A stretch of DNA of 64,000 bases from an uncultured bacterium (GTDB lineage: Bacteria > Spirochaetota > UBA4802 > JAGODF01). This document shows positions 19,311 through 29,820 of this stretch, one piece after another. Location: assembly GCA_937921485.1 (NCBI GenBank), contig CAKZSV010000024.1, positions 36,644-100,643 of the forward strand, in the 5' to 3' direction. A model generated the notes under the pieces. That model was not told the DNA's origin, made no database searches, and saw only the letters and a program-made list of their open reading frames with translations. The stretch's first letter is position 1, and the number at the start of each line of letters is the position of its first letter. The translations under genes and the position numbers were made by a program.

Positions 19311-20132
19311 CTATAAAATAATCAAAAACCTTCCGCATTGATTGCACAGCGGTATGCCTTTCCCTTCCTTGATCTGCGCTAAATATACCGGCGGAAGTTC
19401 CATATGGCAGCCCGAGCAACTTGTCTTATCCAGGATGGCGAAAGGGTTCTGCATCTTTTTCCGCATGCGTTCGTAGTAGGTGAGGGAGCGGTTGTCGATG
19501 AGACGCTTGAGCTCTTTTATTTTTGCTTCCAGACCCGAGTTATTTTTGTCGCTGTCCGAGATCTGGTAGAGCCGGTCGAGCCTGATGATGAGATCTAAAT
19601 TCGATGAAAGAACACCCGATAGGTCGGATGGCTCTTCAGTGCCGCCGATGGGGTCTTTCTGCGATATGCTGGCGAAGTATGATTTTGCTTCTTTTTTTAA
19701 AAGCGCATAGATTTTCGAAGGGGTACGCGCTTCATCGAACGCGCTGCGCTTGTCTTCAGAACTGAAGATTCTCGCCATCATGCCCACAAGGTACAAATAC
19801 TTGGTACTCATCGAGGTGGGGAATATGCACAGGAGCAAATAGCGCACCGGCTCGTTATCGTACGACTGGTATTCAATGCCCTGGGGTGCCGCGGCAAAGA
19901 CGCAGAGAAATCTGTCCACTGAATCGGTGCGGGCGTGCGGTATGGCGAAGCCGTGGCCGATGCCGGTGTTTTCAAGCGTTTCACGGTGGATCACCTGCGC
20001 ATAGAAGCGGTCCACGTTGTCGATCATCTCGAGTTCAAAAAGCTTTGCGATCATTTCCCTGATGGCCAATTGCTTTTCTGCACTTTTTACGGTGATGACC
20101 TGGTCTTTCTCGAAAAAACTTTCAATTTCCAT
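19311..20132 (-). CDS. PTS EIIA (fructose/nitrogen type) domain fused to a C4 zinc ribbon
   Basis: A 273-residue fusion. Residues about 5-150 form a PTS EIIA-2 domain with the phospho-acceptor His66 in GHGFAIPHAR, as in PtsN and EIIA-Fru. A Glu/Lys-rich helical region (about 165-230) follows. The last 40 residues are a zinc ribbon with CSGCHMELPP and, about 20 residues later, LCNQCGRFLI. The zinc ribbon is the kind found at the end of coiled-coil CdsZ-like proteins. No EIIB/EIIC genes are nearby, so it is more likely a regulatory phospho-protein than a sugar importer. The partner bound by the ribbon is unknown. Confidence 0.88.
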   Translation of the reverse strand: MEIESFFEKDQVITVKSAEKQLAIREMIAKLFELEMIDNVDRFYAQVIHRETLENTGIGHGFAIPHARTDSVDRFLCVFAAAPQGIEYQSYDNEPVRYLLLCIFPTSMSTKYLYLVGMMARIFSSEDKRSAFDEARTPSKIYALLKKEAKSYFASISQKDPIGGTEEPSDLSGVLSSNLDLIIRLDRLYQISDSDKNNSGLEAKIKELKRLIDNRSLTYYERMRKKMQNPFAILDKTSCSGCHMELPPVYLAQIKEGKGIPLCNQCGRFLIIL

Positions 20133-20412
20133 CTTGCTTCCGGGCTCCTTTTTTTATGTTGTTTGAGAATGAAAGTATATTGAAAAGGTGATATTGGATG
20201 CTCAATTGCTGTTGCCGAATGAGGCACAGGGTGCTGGAGGAGTTGGATGTACAGGGCTCAGATTCCATTGTGCAATGAGTATTCGAAGGAGTTATTACGG
20301 GCTGCGCTCATAAGGAAGCAATACCCGCCTTCTTTGACAATTCTAATTTCGGAGTTATTTTTGTCAATGAATTATGCGTGGCGCATGTCTTCAATCGCGA
20401 TGACACAAAAAT

Positions 20413-22116
<1,704 letters not shown>

Positions 22117-22162
22117 CTAATTATGCATTTGTATATTTCATCGCGAATTTCGAGGTAACTCT

Positions 22163-22666
22163 GTGAACGAGAAGAGCGCGGAATACTGGATTAACACACT
22201 GGCGCTTTCGCCGCATCCCGAAGGAGGCTATTTCCGGGAAGTGTTCCGCTCTAAGGAAATAATTACGCGGGAAGGATTGCCGCAGAGATTTTCCGGTAGC
22301 CGGAATTTTATTACCTCAATCTACTATCTACTCCGAAAAGGAGAGTTCTCTTCACTTCATCGCCTAACATCCGATGAACTGTGGTATTTCCACGACGGGG
22401 CGCCGCTTTCGGTTTATACCCTTACCGACGATGGTATATCCCGGCATGTGCTCGGATTGAACGCAGCTTCAGGACAGATTCCTCAAATCGCAATTTCCGC
22501 CGGGTACTGGTTCGGCGCGCTTATTGAAGGGGATGGTGAGTTCAGCCTCGTGGGATGCGCGGTGGCACCGGGGTTCGACTTTAGGGATTTTGAACTCGCT
22601 TCCCGCGAGGCGATGCTTGCCGCATATCCGCAGCATCATACTATCATTGAAAAACTCACAAAGTGA
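22163..22666 (+). CDS. Cupin_5 (DUF985) family protein
   Basis: A 167-residue protein of the DUF985 cupin family. The typical opening is visible (WINTLALSPHPEGGYFREVFRS), followed by TSIYYLL, SSLHRLTSDELWYFHDGAPL, then AGYWFGAL and the closing CAVAPGFDFRDFELASR. The LHRLTSDE-W-H pattern supplies the His and Glu residues of the cupin barrel. Members have been suggested to act as sugar epimerase-like or metal-binding enzymes, but no reaction is established that I can assign here. The start is GTG at 22163 after CGAGG. It is a single gene. Confidence 0.85.
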   Translation: MNEKSAEYWINTLALSPHPEGGYFREVFRSKEIITREGLPQRFSGSRNFITSIYYLLRKGEFSSLHRLTSDELWYFHDGAPLSVYTLTDDGISRHVLGLNAASGQIPQIAISAGYWFGALIEGDGEFSLVGCAVAPGFDFRDFELASREAMLAAYPQHHTIIEKLTK

Positions 22667-22783
22667 TTCCGTTTTTACCCTTTGAGCAATGGGTGTAATT
22701 TTTTTCTTGCATAAAAACTATACATATGTATTGTTGTTTTGTTTGTATTGATAAAAGCGTTATGTATTATGGAGGACAAGCTC

Positions 22784-23269
22784 ATGATAAAAACAACCTA
22801 CATGATGACGAAAGAAGTGTTATTGCTGCTCAAAGACGCTGAAAAACGCACAGGCTGGACCATGATTGATTTAGTCGTCGCAGTGATGCGCTATGCGATG
22901 AGGCATCATGCAAAGTACGAAAGAGAGCACGGAAGGATTGCATATCAAAAGCGCCTCGATGAAAAGGGCGTATCAATACCAAAATTACGCGTAAAAGTAA
23001 AATTCCTCGAAAGGGAATATGATTATTTTAATGATATGCGGAGGTTTTTCAGGCGGTCGATTTCGTATGTTATTGCGATTGCAGTGTTGGAGTATCTTCC
23101 CATCCTGGTAGAGCGCATTGAAAAGGGCGAGTTTGATGAGGACGTGGATTCTTATCCCTACAAAAACTGTGCAATTTACGATAAATGTATAGAAGAAGCG
23201 ACGGTGTTTCACATTTGGTGGGGATTACCCGGCGACCCAGCGCTATTAGCCGCTGAATTCGCGAGATAA
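22784..23269 (+). CDS. Tandem ribbon-helix-helix-like protein (family member B)
   Basis: A 161-residue relative of the proteins at 2533, 52573 and 63701, closest to the last. The first unit is a strand (MIKTTYMMT) and two helices (EVLLLLKDAEKRTG, MIDLVVAVMRYAM). The linker has RIAYQKRLDEKG. The second unit is a strand (LRVKVKFL) and two helices (EYDYFNDMRRFF, SISYVIAIAVLEYL). A C-terminal tail of about 40 residues ends in HIWWGLPGDPALLA. DNA binding is inferred from the duplicated RHH-like pattern. The ATG at 22784 has GGAGG upstream; an earlier start at 22739 lacks one. A palindromic repeat begins 69 bp after the stop. Confidence 0.72.
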   Translation: MIKTTYMMTKEVLLLLKDAEKRTGWTMIDLVVAVMRYAMRHHAKYEREHGRIAYQKRLDEKGVSIPKLRVKVKFLEREYDYFNDMRRFFRRSISYVIAIAVLEYLPILVERIEKGEFDEDVDSYPYKNCAIYDKCIEEATVFHIWWGLPGDPALLAAEFAR

Positions 23270-23338
23270 CACTATTTAAAATTCACATATTCCTGCGCCC
23301 GGCATGCCTTCGAAAGGGACACCTGTGTTTAACAATAA

Positions 23339-23451
23339 GGGAACTTCTAAAAACTGATTTAAAGGATGTTCCCTTGTGGGCACAATATATTGGTAAAAAC
23401 CGCTTTCTTTGATGCTAATTTTAAGGATGAAAGCGGTTTTTAGAGGTGCCC
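23339..23451. repeat. Palindromic MITE-like repeat, full copy 2
   Basis: A 113-bp copy starting GGGAACTTCTAAAAACT and ending GGTTTTTAGAGGTGCCC, an imperfect terminal inverted repeat of 17 bp. Internally there are two hairpins in tandem: AAGGGAAC with GTTCCCTT, then GGGCAC plus AAAAACCGCTTTC with GAAAGCGGTTTTT plus GTGCCC. ATAA lies on both sides (23335-23338 and 23452-23455). It is located between the convergent RHH-B and ogg genes. Confidence 0.88.
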
Positions 23452-23497
23452 ATAATTTTCATACCACGGACTGATAACTTTTAAGCAGATCCGGCTA

Positions 23498-24169
23498 TTA
23501 TTTATAAATATCCCCTGTTTCCATATACCAGAGCACAAAGTCTAAGTGTTCGAGAGGAATATTCAGCACCCCGGAAAGTTCTCGCATCTTCGCTTCAGTC
23601 AGAAGATAGCATTCCCTGGTGAGGTTTTCGGGTACGCGCTCGATACAGCCTGCGCGCACGAGGTTTTTTAAAATGTGGCGGTCCAGAATCGCAAAATTTT
23701 TCCCGAGTCCAATATTGCGCAAAAAGTGGCTTGCTTCTTTCCAGCCGAATCCCTTAACTTCGCGGACTAAATATTCGCGCATCGCTGATGGGGTGATGCA
23801 GCCTTGCAGAATTTTTTTAAGTGAGGGTTCTCCTTTGAGAATACATTTCTTTCGGGCTTCGATGATGTATGCAGCTTTCTTGTTGCGAAAGCGCACAATA
23901 TTGAGATGATGCGCCAGGTCATTCACGCCGCCATTGAAAATGAGGTCTTTGCTGGTCAGAAGTTCGATTGCCTTTTCAGCTTGCCGCGCCTTTGTCTGTG
24001 GCGTGAGAAGGCAGAAGACCAGTTCAATAAAAATTTCGCGTTCGCTTCCTTTCGCCCAGAGCTTTCTGAAAGATTGTATCCGTGATTCAATCTCAAACCG
24101 GATTTCTTCATGAACTCCGATTAAATCCTGGCATGCAGCACGATTAAATGAAAAGTTGTGATGCTTCAT
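23498..24169 (-). CDS. ogg: N-glycosylase/DNA lyase (Ogg2-type 8-oxoguanine glycosylase)
   Basis: A 223-residue helix-hairpin-helix DNA repair enzyme. FIELVFCLLTPQTKA opens the HhH-GPD fold. The hairpin REVKGFGWKEASHFLRNIG contains the catalytic Lys, and the following NFAILDRHIL holds the conserved Asp. This arrangement and length match the archaeal/Thermotoga-type Ogg2 enzymes, which remove 8-oxoguanine and nick the strand. It lacks the 4Fe-4S cysteines of Nth and MutY. The ATG at 24169 is used; a GTG two codons earlier is possible. It lies just downstream of the TPR gene on the same strand. Confidence 0.88.
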   Translation of the reverse strand: MKHHNFSFNRAACQDLIGVHEEIRFEIESRIQSFRKLWAKGSEREIFIELVFCLLTPQTKARQAEKAIELLTSKDLIFNGGVNDLAHHLNIVRFRNKKAAYIIEARKKCILKGEPSLKKILQGCITPSAMREYLVREVKGFGWKEASHFLRNIGLGKNFAILDRHILKNLVRAGCIERVPENLTRECYLLTEAKMRELSGVLNIPLEHLDFVLWYMETGDIYK

Positions 24170-24195
24170 TGTCACATAATTTGTCCGATTGCACG

Positions 24196-24912
24196 CTACA
24201 ATCTTCCGCGCACAATGCGTTCGGCTTCCTTATAATTGCCTTTTTTTGTATACAGCGCGATGAGCGCTTTTTTCGCTTCGCGATGGAATCGGTTGATAAA
24301 AAGCGCCTGTCGGTATTGGGTTATGGCAGTTTTGTCGTCGCCGAGCTTTTCGTGCGCGCGGCCGAGATAGTAGTACACATCGGAGTTGTTGCTTCCGCGC
24401 GCTTCCGATTTTTCAAGATGTGAAAGCGCTTTTCGGATATTCCCGGTTTCGACAAGTGAAGCGCCGTAATAGAAATTGAGCGCCGGGTCCCTTCCGGGTG
24501 AAATTTTTGAAAGAAGCATCACCACATCCGGGAAGTAACGATCTTCAAACAACGTGGCTGCGATGTTTTGCACCAGCCGCATATCCTCTTCAGAATCGCT
24601 GAGAAGCGGAAAAAGATACTTCGCGCCTTCCAGATGAGCGCCGGACATGTAGAGCGATAGCCCCCGAATTCTCTTTAACCTGGTACTTCCCGGAAAAGCG
24701 ATGAGAAATTTTTCGGTACGATCAATTGCGCCAGGATAATCCTTCTTCTCGTAAAGTGCTTCCGCAACTTTTTCGGCCTGAGATGCATGCATTTTTTTTA
24801 TTTTTAGATAATAGATGCGGTATCCTTCATTTTTTACTTGAGGACGTAAGAAGAGTGCTGCGATTATTGAGGCCGCCACAATGCATAAAACTAATATTCT
24901 TCGCAGTATCAT
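24196..24912 (-). CDS. TPR-repeat protein with N-terminal membrane anchor
   Basis: A 238-residue protein starting with a hydrophobic segment (about 6-24) that is a signal anchor or signal peptide. The rest is built from TPR-type helices: AEALYEKKDYPGAIDRTEKFL, AATLFEDRYFPDVVMLLSK, NFYYGASLVETGNIRKAL, and the clearest unit DVYYYLGRAHEKLGDDKTAITQYRQAL near the C-terminus (each quoted piecewise). TPRs serve protein-protein contacts; the partner is unknown. It lies between argF and ogg on the same strand, with 20-80 bp gaps, and may be co-transcribed with the arginine genes. Confidence 0.8.
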   Translation of the reverse strand: MILRRILVLCIVAASIIAALFLRPQVKNEGYRIYYLKIKKMHASQAEKVAEALYEKKDYPGAIDRTEKFLIAFPGSTRLKRIRGLSLYMSGAHLEGAKYLFPLLSDSEEDMRLVQNIAATLFEDRYFPDVVMLLSKISPGRDPALNFYYGASLVETGNIRKALSHLEKSEARGSNNSDVYYYLGRAHEKLGDDKTAITQYRQALFINRFHREAKKALIALYTKKGNYKEAERIVRGRL

Positions 24913-24990
24913 TGCACTCAGATCCAGATAAAAAGCTTTTTCCCGGAAAAGATGACTGATATTCGTATGATAGTCAAGAAGAATATCGCT

Positions 24991-25950
24991 TCATGGCCGG
25001 AGTGATAATGTGCGAAGCACAAGCGCACAGAGAAGCGCCTTCTGAATATGCAGGCGGTTTTCGGCCTGTTCAAATACAATCGACATTTCCGAATCCATCA
25101 CGTCTTCGTCGATTTCTTCACCGCGATGTGCGGGAAGGCAGTGCATCACTTTACATCCTGCTGCACCGAGCGAAACAAGCGAGCGATTTATTCTGTAGTC
25201 ACGCAGTGCAATCCGCCGATCCTCCGCATCGTCTTCCTGCCCCATGCTGACCCACACGTCGGTATATATGAAATCCGCATCCTTTACAGCTTCGGCTGGA
25301 TCGCGCTGAATGGTAACGGAACCGCCATGCATTCTGGAAAACTCCTTGGCTCTTTCAATGACTCCCTTCGAGGGTGTATAAATATCGGGTGTTGCCACGG
25401 CGACATGCGCGCCGAGTATCGCTCCGCAGAGCATGAGGCTGTGTGCGACATTGTTGCCGTCGCCCACGTAGGCGAGCTTCACACCTTCGACTGATGTGCG
25501 CTGTTCGTAAATAGTAAAGAAGTCTGCGAGCGCCTGGCAGGGGTGATAGGTATCCGTAAGCCCGTTGATGACCGGCACATCCGCATGTCGTGCCAGTTCC
25601 TCAGCTTTCGCGTGCTCGAATGTGCGTATCATAATCGCATTGACATAGCGCGAAAGAACGCGTGCCGTATCGGCAACCGTTTCGCCGCGCCCGAGTTGGA
25701 TATCATCCTTGCTTAAAAACATTGCGTGCCCGCCGAGCTGGAACATGCCTGCTTCAAAAGAGACCCTTGTGCGCGTGGAGCTTTTTTCAAAAATCATCGC
25801 AAGCAGTTTGCCTTTTAAAAGCTCGTGCGGCTTTCCCGCTTTTTGCATCGCCTTGAGCTTTGCTGCAAAGCTGAAAAGGGAAAGTATTTCTTCCCGTGAA
25901 AGGTCGCTCACGGTGAGCAGGTGTTTTGAAGCGATTTTCGGTATCTTCAT
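24991..25950 (-). CDS. argF: Ornithine carbamoyltransferase
   Basis: A 319-residue enzyme joining ornithine and carbamoyl phosphate to citrulline. The carbamoyl-phosphate motif STRTRVSFE is near residue 55, with QLGRGETVADTARVL and the HPCQALADF motif after it. The ornithine loop appears as SMGQEDD, and HCLPAHRGEEI holds the catalytic Cys. Its start overlaps argD by 4 bp, so argD and argF are coupled. Cytosolic. Confidence 0.97.
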   Translation of the reverse strand: MKIPKIASKHLLTVSDLSREEILSLFSFAAKLKAMQKAGKPHELLKGKLLAMIFEKSSTRTRVSFEAGMFQLGGHAMFLSKDDIQLGRGETVADTARVLSRYVNAIMIRTFEHAKAEELARHADVPVINGLTDTYHPCQALADFFTIYEQRTSVEGVKLAYVGDGNNVAHSLMLCGAILGAHVAVATPDIYTPSKGVIERAKEFSRMHGGSVTIQRDPAEAVKDADFIYTDVWVSMGQEDDAEDRRIALRDYRINRSLVSLGAAGCKVMHCLPAHRGEEIDEDVMDSEMSIVFEQAENRLHIQKALLCALVLRTLSLRP

Positions 25951-27158
25951 TTTTGCGCCTCCTCGAAGACCCGTGCTAAAATATCAAGCCCTGCTTTTAT
26001 GGTTTTCATGTCAATCGTAAGCGGCGGCATGATTCGTATGATGCGTTCGGATGTGCAGTTGATGATAAGCCCCAATTCAAGTGCACGCTTCACCATATCT
26101 GCTCCGGGCCTGTCGAGTTCTATCCCGATATGAAGGCCAAGACCCCGGATATCCTTGATGAAAGGAAAAGAGACTCGTAATTTTTCAAGATGCTCTCTGA
26201 TGTATTCTCCTTTTCGAGTGACGCTTTCAAGAAAACTTTTTTTTCCGATGGTTTTAAGTGCAACCACTGCTGCCGCACATGCTACGTGATTGCCGCCGAA
26301 TGTGGTGCCGTGGCTTCCTTTTTCGAAAAGAGCAGCGAATTTTTCCCTTGCGTGCAGCGCACCGATGGGAATGCCCGCACCGAGACCCTTGGCGAAAGTA
26401 AGCACGTCGGGTTCGATGCCGAAGTGATGATACGCACAGAATTTTCCCGTTCTGCCGATTCCCGTCTGCACTTCATCGATGACGAGAAGGACTTTCTTCT
26501 CTTTGCAGAGCTTCGCGGTATTTTGAATAAAGGCCTTGTCGGCGATGTTGATGCCGCTTTCACCCTGCACCAGTTCGGTCATCACCGCACACACACCGCT
26601 GTTTTTTTCCAGTTCAATGCGCAGCTTTTCAAAATCATTGAAGGGAAGGGTGATGAAGCCAGGAAGAAGCGGCTCAAAGCCCTTTTTGATTTTATCCTGC
26701 CCCGTGGCCGACATCGAACCGTATGTCCTTCCGTGAAAGGAACCGGTGAAGGTGATGATGTTGTAGCAGTCTGGAGAAATAGTTTTTCCGTAGCGGCGGG
26801 CAAGTTTTATAGCCGCTTCGGATGCTTCCGCGCCGCTGTTTGCGAAAAGCGTTTTGCCGATAAAAGTATTTTCCGAAAGAAGCTTCGCGGCGTCTATCTG
26901 CTCTTTATTGAGAAAGTAATTTGAGGTATGCATCACTCTCCCAATCTGCGCGTGCAGCGCGCGCGTGAGGGCCGGATGGGCATAACCGAGGGATGATACA
27001 GCGATCCCCGAAAGAAAGTCGATGTATCGCTTATTGTCCTGATCGAAAAGGTGTGCTCCTTTTCCGCGCACGAAACAGACCGGGAACCGATCGCCATAGT
27101 TTTGAAAAAGATATGTTTTATCCATTTGCCCGAGCATTTGAGCTTTTTTCCCGGCCAT
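25947..27158 (-). CDS. argD: Acetylornithine aminotransferase
   Basis: A 403-residue class III PLP aminotransferase converting N-acetylglutamate semialdehyde to N-acetylornithine. FANSGAEASEAAIKLAR and GSFHGRT bind the cofactor phosphate, and the Schiff-base Lys is in TFAKGLGAGIPIGA. The pattern of VIDEVQTGIGRTG fits the acetylornithine/succinyldiaminopimelate branch. AGGTAG precedes the ATG at 27158. The gene is followed directly by argF and preceded by a terminator, so argD-argF probably has its own promoter in the short gap upstream. Confidence 0.95.
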   Translation of the reverse strand: MAGKKAQMLGQMDKTYLFQNYGDRFPVCFVRGKGAHLFDQDNKRYIDFLSGIAVSSLGYAHPALTRALHAQIGRVMHTSNYFLNKEQIDAAKLLSENTFIGKTLFANSGAEASEAAIKLARRYGKTISPDCYNIITFTGSFHGRTYGSMSATGQDKIKKGFEPLLPGFITLPFNDFEKLRIELEKNSGVCAVMTELVQGESGINIADKAFIQNTAKLCKEKKVLLVIDEVQTGIGRTGKFCAYHHFGIEPDVLTFAKGLGAGIPIGALHAREKFAALFEKGSHGTTFGGNHVACAAAVVALKTIGKKSFLESVTRKGEYIREHLEKLRVSFPFIKDIRGLGLHIGIELDRPGADMVKRALELGLIINCTSERIIRIMPPLTIDMKTIKAGLDILARVFEEAQK

Positions 27159-27178
27159 AACGCTACCTCATAAAAAGG

Positions 27179-27201
27179 AAAAAAATCGGGCAGGCCCGAT
27201 T
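27179..27201 (-). terminator. Rho-independent terminator between the envelope-protein gene and argD
   Basis: On the reverse strand AATCGGGC pairs with GCCCGATT around a 2-nt loop and is followed by seven T residues. It ends the transcript from the gene at 27290-28417. Confidence 0.8.
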
Positions 27202-27289
27202 TTTATAATAAGAGTTATTTTAGCATGATTCACATATCGGTGTATGGGATGTTTTTTGTAAAGGGTTTTTTCATTGCAGAATGAAATTT

Positions 27290-28417
27290 TTAAAGTCTAA
27301 AGCCCAGGCTGAAAATAAGTGACAGATACTCGAAGGGTTCATCCGCGTAAAGAATCATGTTCCATGAAACGCCCGTGTAAAAAATCAGCGGATTCAGTTC
27401 ATAGCCGGCCAGGAGAGCAAACCGCAGGAAAGGATCCGTTGAATGCTTTTCTTCCTTCGGTGCCTGGGGACCTCCATTGCCACTGCCTTCTATTCTTGGT
27501 TGATACGTGCGCAGGGTGGAATACATGAGTCCAAGAGCAAGTTCCCCGGTGAGGCGGAAATTTTCAAGGAGTGGATACTCGTAAGAATAACCCGCCGCGC
27601 CGCCTGAAACGATGAGCGATGAACTCATGTTCCCCGGCAATGTTATAAAATGATGATAACTCAACGACACTGCAGAATCCTTGAAAACAGGGGAGTGTTT
27701 AAAAAATTCGCTATTGCCAAGTGTGTAGCGAAGTCCGGCGGCGTAGTGATCGGTATCGCGATAGATGTCGCTCCAGCTTCCGCGTAAGTACATGGATCCA
27801 TGTTCGCCATAGAGCGTGGTGCCCTTGATTAACCTGTATGTAGGCAAAAATGGTGATGTTGCCGCCACGGGTTCGGACAGCTCATGTCCTTTTTTCGCGG
27901 GTTGTGTTTTCGCTATTTTTACAAGCTCGCTGTTGATTTTCTCAGTCACGGTATCAATGAGGGAAAAAATGAGAACGCCTATTTCATCGCTTGCACCCTC
28001 AATTTCGAGGAGCTTCTTGCTCGGCACATGAAAAAGCTGGCTTTTGATATGAATTTTATTACCTTTAACCTCGAAAGAGCCCGAAATAGTATATTCAGCC
28101 GAAAGCTCGCTTCCTTTCCGGGATAGATAGAGGATGTGCTCCTGCAGCTTTTCCGCTTTTTCGTCGGATTTGATGTAGGGTATCGTAACAGAATGGGTTC
28201 GCACATCGTAATGTGTGCGGTTTTTTAACTCTGCCGCTATTGAGTCCGGAATGATGTACGAATAGTAGCTGTATTCGTCGGTCTTTCCGGTATCCTTGAA
28301 TTTGAAAAGGATAATACTGCTTTTGTGGTTGTTGCTCCGCTCTTCGCCTATGCTTTTGAAAGCTGAACCCGGCGAAGTGAGTATGATTACGAGTGCTATT
28401 ATTGCTAATTTTCTCAT
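27290..28417 (-). CDS. Envelope protein: FlgO/TolB-like N domain, beta-barrel-like C domain
   Basis: A 375-residue protein with a signal peptide (MRKLAIIALVIILTSPGSAF). Residues about 30-180 resemble the soluble domain of FlgO/CsgG-like proteins (SSIILFKFKD, then YIIPDSIAAELKN, later YTISGSFEVKGNKIHIKSQL). The last 170 residues alternate in the way of outer-membrane beta strands and end in SLIFSLGFRL, an aromatic/hydrophobic terminus typical of outer-membrane proteins. The function is unknown. The ATG at 28417 is chosen because the signal peptide begins there; an open extension to 28705 would overlap argJ. It lies between argJ and argD. Confidence 0.6.
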   Translation of the reverse strand: MRKLAIIALVIILTSPGSAFKSIGEERSNNHKSSIILFKFKDTGKTDEYSYYSYIIPDSIAAELKNRTHYDVRTHSVTIPYIKSDEKAEKLQEHILYLSRKGSELSAEYTISGSFEVKGNKIHIKSQLFHVPSKKLLEIEGASDEIGVLIFSLIDTVTEKINSELVKIAKTQPAKKGHELSEPVAATSPFLPTYRLIKGTTLYGEHGSMYLRGSWSDIYRDTDHYAAGLRYTLGNSEFFKHSPVFKDSAVSLSYHHFITLPGNMSSSLIVSGGAAGYSYEYPLLENFRLTGELALGLMYSTLRTYQPRIEGSGNGGPQAPKEEKHSTDPFLRFALLAGYELNPLIFYTGVSWNMILYADEPFEYLSLIFSLGFRL

Positions 28418-28527
28418 TGGTGCAGATTTGTTAACTGAAACAATGCTCCTTTGCTCGATGAATACTACGCACTCATTATGATATAACCGTATGCGCTTTC
28501 CGTCAACCTTTTTTATTATGCCGTGGC

Positions 28528-29712
28528 TTACGTGGAATATTCCGCATTGATTTTCACGTATTCGTAGGAAATATCCGATGTGAGAAAGCGGAAAGTTCCA
28601 TTGCCCATGCCTGCGTTGATGGTAATTCGTATGTCTCTGTCGCGCATCGATTTGATCATTTCTTCTCTCGGCGGATTTTGCGGTACGCCGTTTCGAAGGA
28701 GGCATAGATCTCCAAAATAGATCGAAAGCCGTTCCTCAGAAACCTCAGCGCCGGAATAGCCTGCGGCACAGGCAATCCTGCCCCAGTTTGGATCCATGCC
28801 GAAAAGCGCGGTTTTGACCAGAAGGGAATTGGCCGCTGCCCGTGCGATTTTTCGTGCGTCATCATCATCCCGCGCGCCTTCAACGATGATGCGTGCAAGT
28901 TTTGTGGCGCCTTCCGCGTCCATCACCAGTTTTTCGGCGAGATCGCAAAGGACGTCAAGAAGCGCCTCTTCAAAAAGCGAAAGGTCTTTTCCCGAAAGAG
29001 TATCCCGCACGGCAGGGGAGAGGATGATGGCAGTGTCATTGGTTGACATATCGCCATCGATTGTGATAGCGTTAAGGCTTTTATTGATACAGCGGCTAAA
29101 AACGCTGTCAAGATCGCTTTTCGCAACCGGGGCATCGGTAACTAAAAAGACTAAAAGCGTCGCCATGTTCGGTGCAATCATTCCTGCGCCTTTTGCGGTG
29201 CCGGCAATGCTAAAATTGCCTCTGGAACAGGTGAAGGACCTGTATGCTTCTTTGGGCACAGTATCGGTGGTCATGATGGCGCGCGCGAGGAGGCTGCCAT
29301 TTTGCGGCGAGAGCGATGAAACGAGTTTGGGAATCGCCCGAACAATTTTCTCGCAGGGAAGCTGGACGCCGATGATGCCGGTAGAAGCGGCTAAGATTGA
29401 TTCCGGGGACACGCCCACCGCATCAGCCACAGCGCGCGTGATTGTTTCCGCATTGCGGAAGCCTTCTTCGCCGGTGCAGGCGTTCGCGTTGGTTGCATTG
29501 ATGATGATGCCGCGAATGGTATTGTTGATGCGGCTGCGTGAAAGCCGCACCGGTGCCGCACAGATTTTATTGGTGGTAAAAACTCCCGCAGCAACGCAGT
29601 CGAAATCCGCAGCAATGAGCGAAAGATCGAGCCTGTGTTCGTAGCGGATGCCCGCTTCAACTGCGGCGTAGCGGAAGCCTTTGACGGAACTTAAGCCCTC
29701 ACTATCTGGCAT
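28528..29712 (-). CDS. argJ: Glutamate N-acetyltransferase / ornithine acetyltransferase
   Basis: A 394-residue enzyme that moves the acetyl group from N-acetylornithine to glutamate, closing the acetyl cycle of arginine synthesis. The oxyanion and substrate segments TGIIGVQLP and DTVPKEAYRSF are present. The autocleavage site is KGAGMIAPNMATLLVFL, where the Thr becomes the N-terminal nucleophile of the beta chain. The end motif with SDISYEYVKINAEYST is normal. The ATG at 29712 is preferred because GAGG lies 7 nt upstream. No argB or argC is in the window, so the pathway is split between loci. Confidence 0.96.
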   Translation of the reverse strand: MPDSEGLSSVKGFRYAAVEAGIRYEHRLDLSLIAADFDCVAAGVFTTNKICAAPVRLSRSRINNTIRGIIINATNANACTGEEGFRNAETITRAVADAVGVSPESILAASTGIIGVQLPCEKIVRAIPKLVSSLSPQNGSLLARAIMTTDTVPKEAYRSFTCSRGNFSIAGTAKGAGMIAPNMATLLVFLVTDAPVAKSDLDSVFSRCINKSLNAITIDGDMSTNDTAIILSPAVRDTLSGKDLSLFEEALLDVLCDLAEKLVMDAEGATKLARIIVEGARDDDDARKIARAAANSLLVKTALFGMDPNWGRIACAAGYSGAEVSEERLSIYFGDLCLLRNGVPQNPPREEMIKSMRDRDIRITINAGMGNGTFRFLTSDISYEYVKINAEYST

Positions 29713-29820
29713 ATAAAACCTCAAAAGAGAAATTATGCCTTTGCAGTGGGGGAAATCGCCTGGAAAAAATCAAGGAAAAAAAGGTAGTGTAAAAAAGAAG
29801 AATTTCAGTATAATACTGAA

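Noticed and set aside
20133..20412. Short forward frame at 20247-20468 between the EIIA and GH1 genes
   Set aside because: It overlaps the GH1 3' end on the other strand and shows no recognisable family; the region otherwise holds nothing I can support.
28418..28705. Open frame extending the envelope protein gene upstream into argJ
   Set aside because: It overlaps the argJ 3' end in another frame, and the signal peptide begins at 28417.
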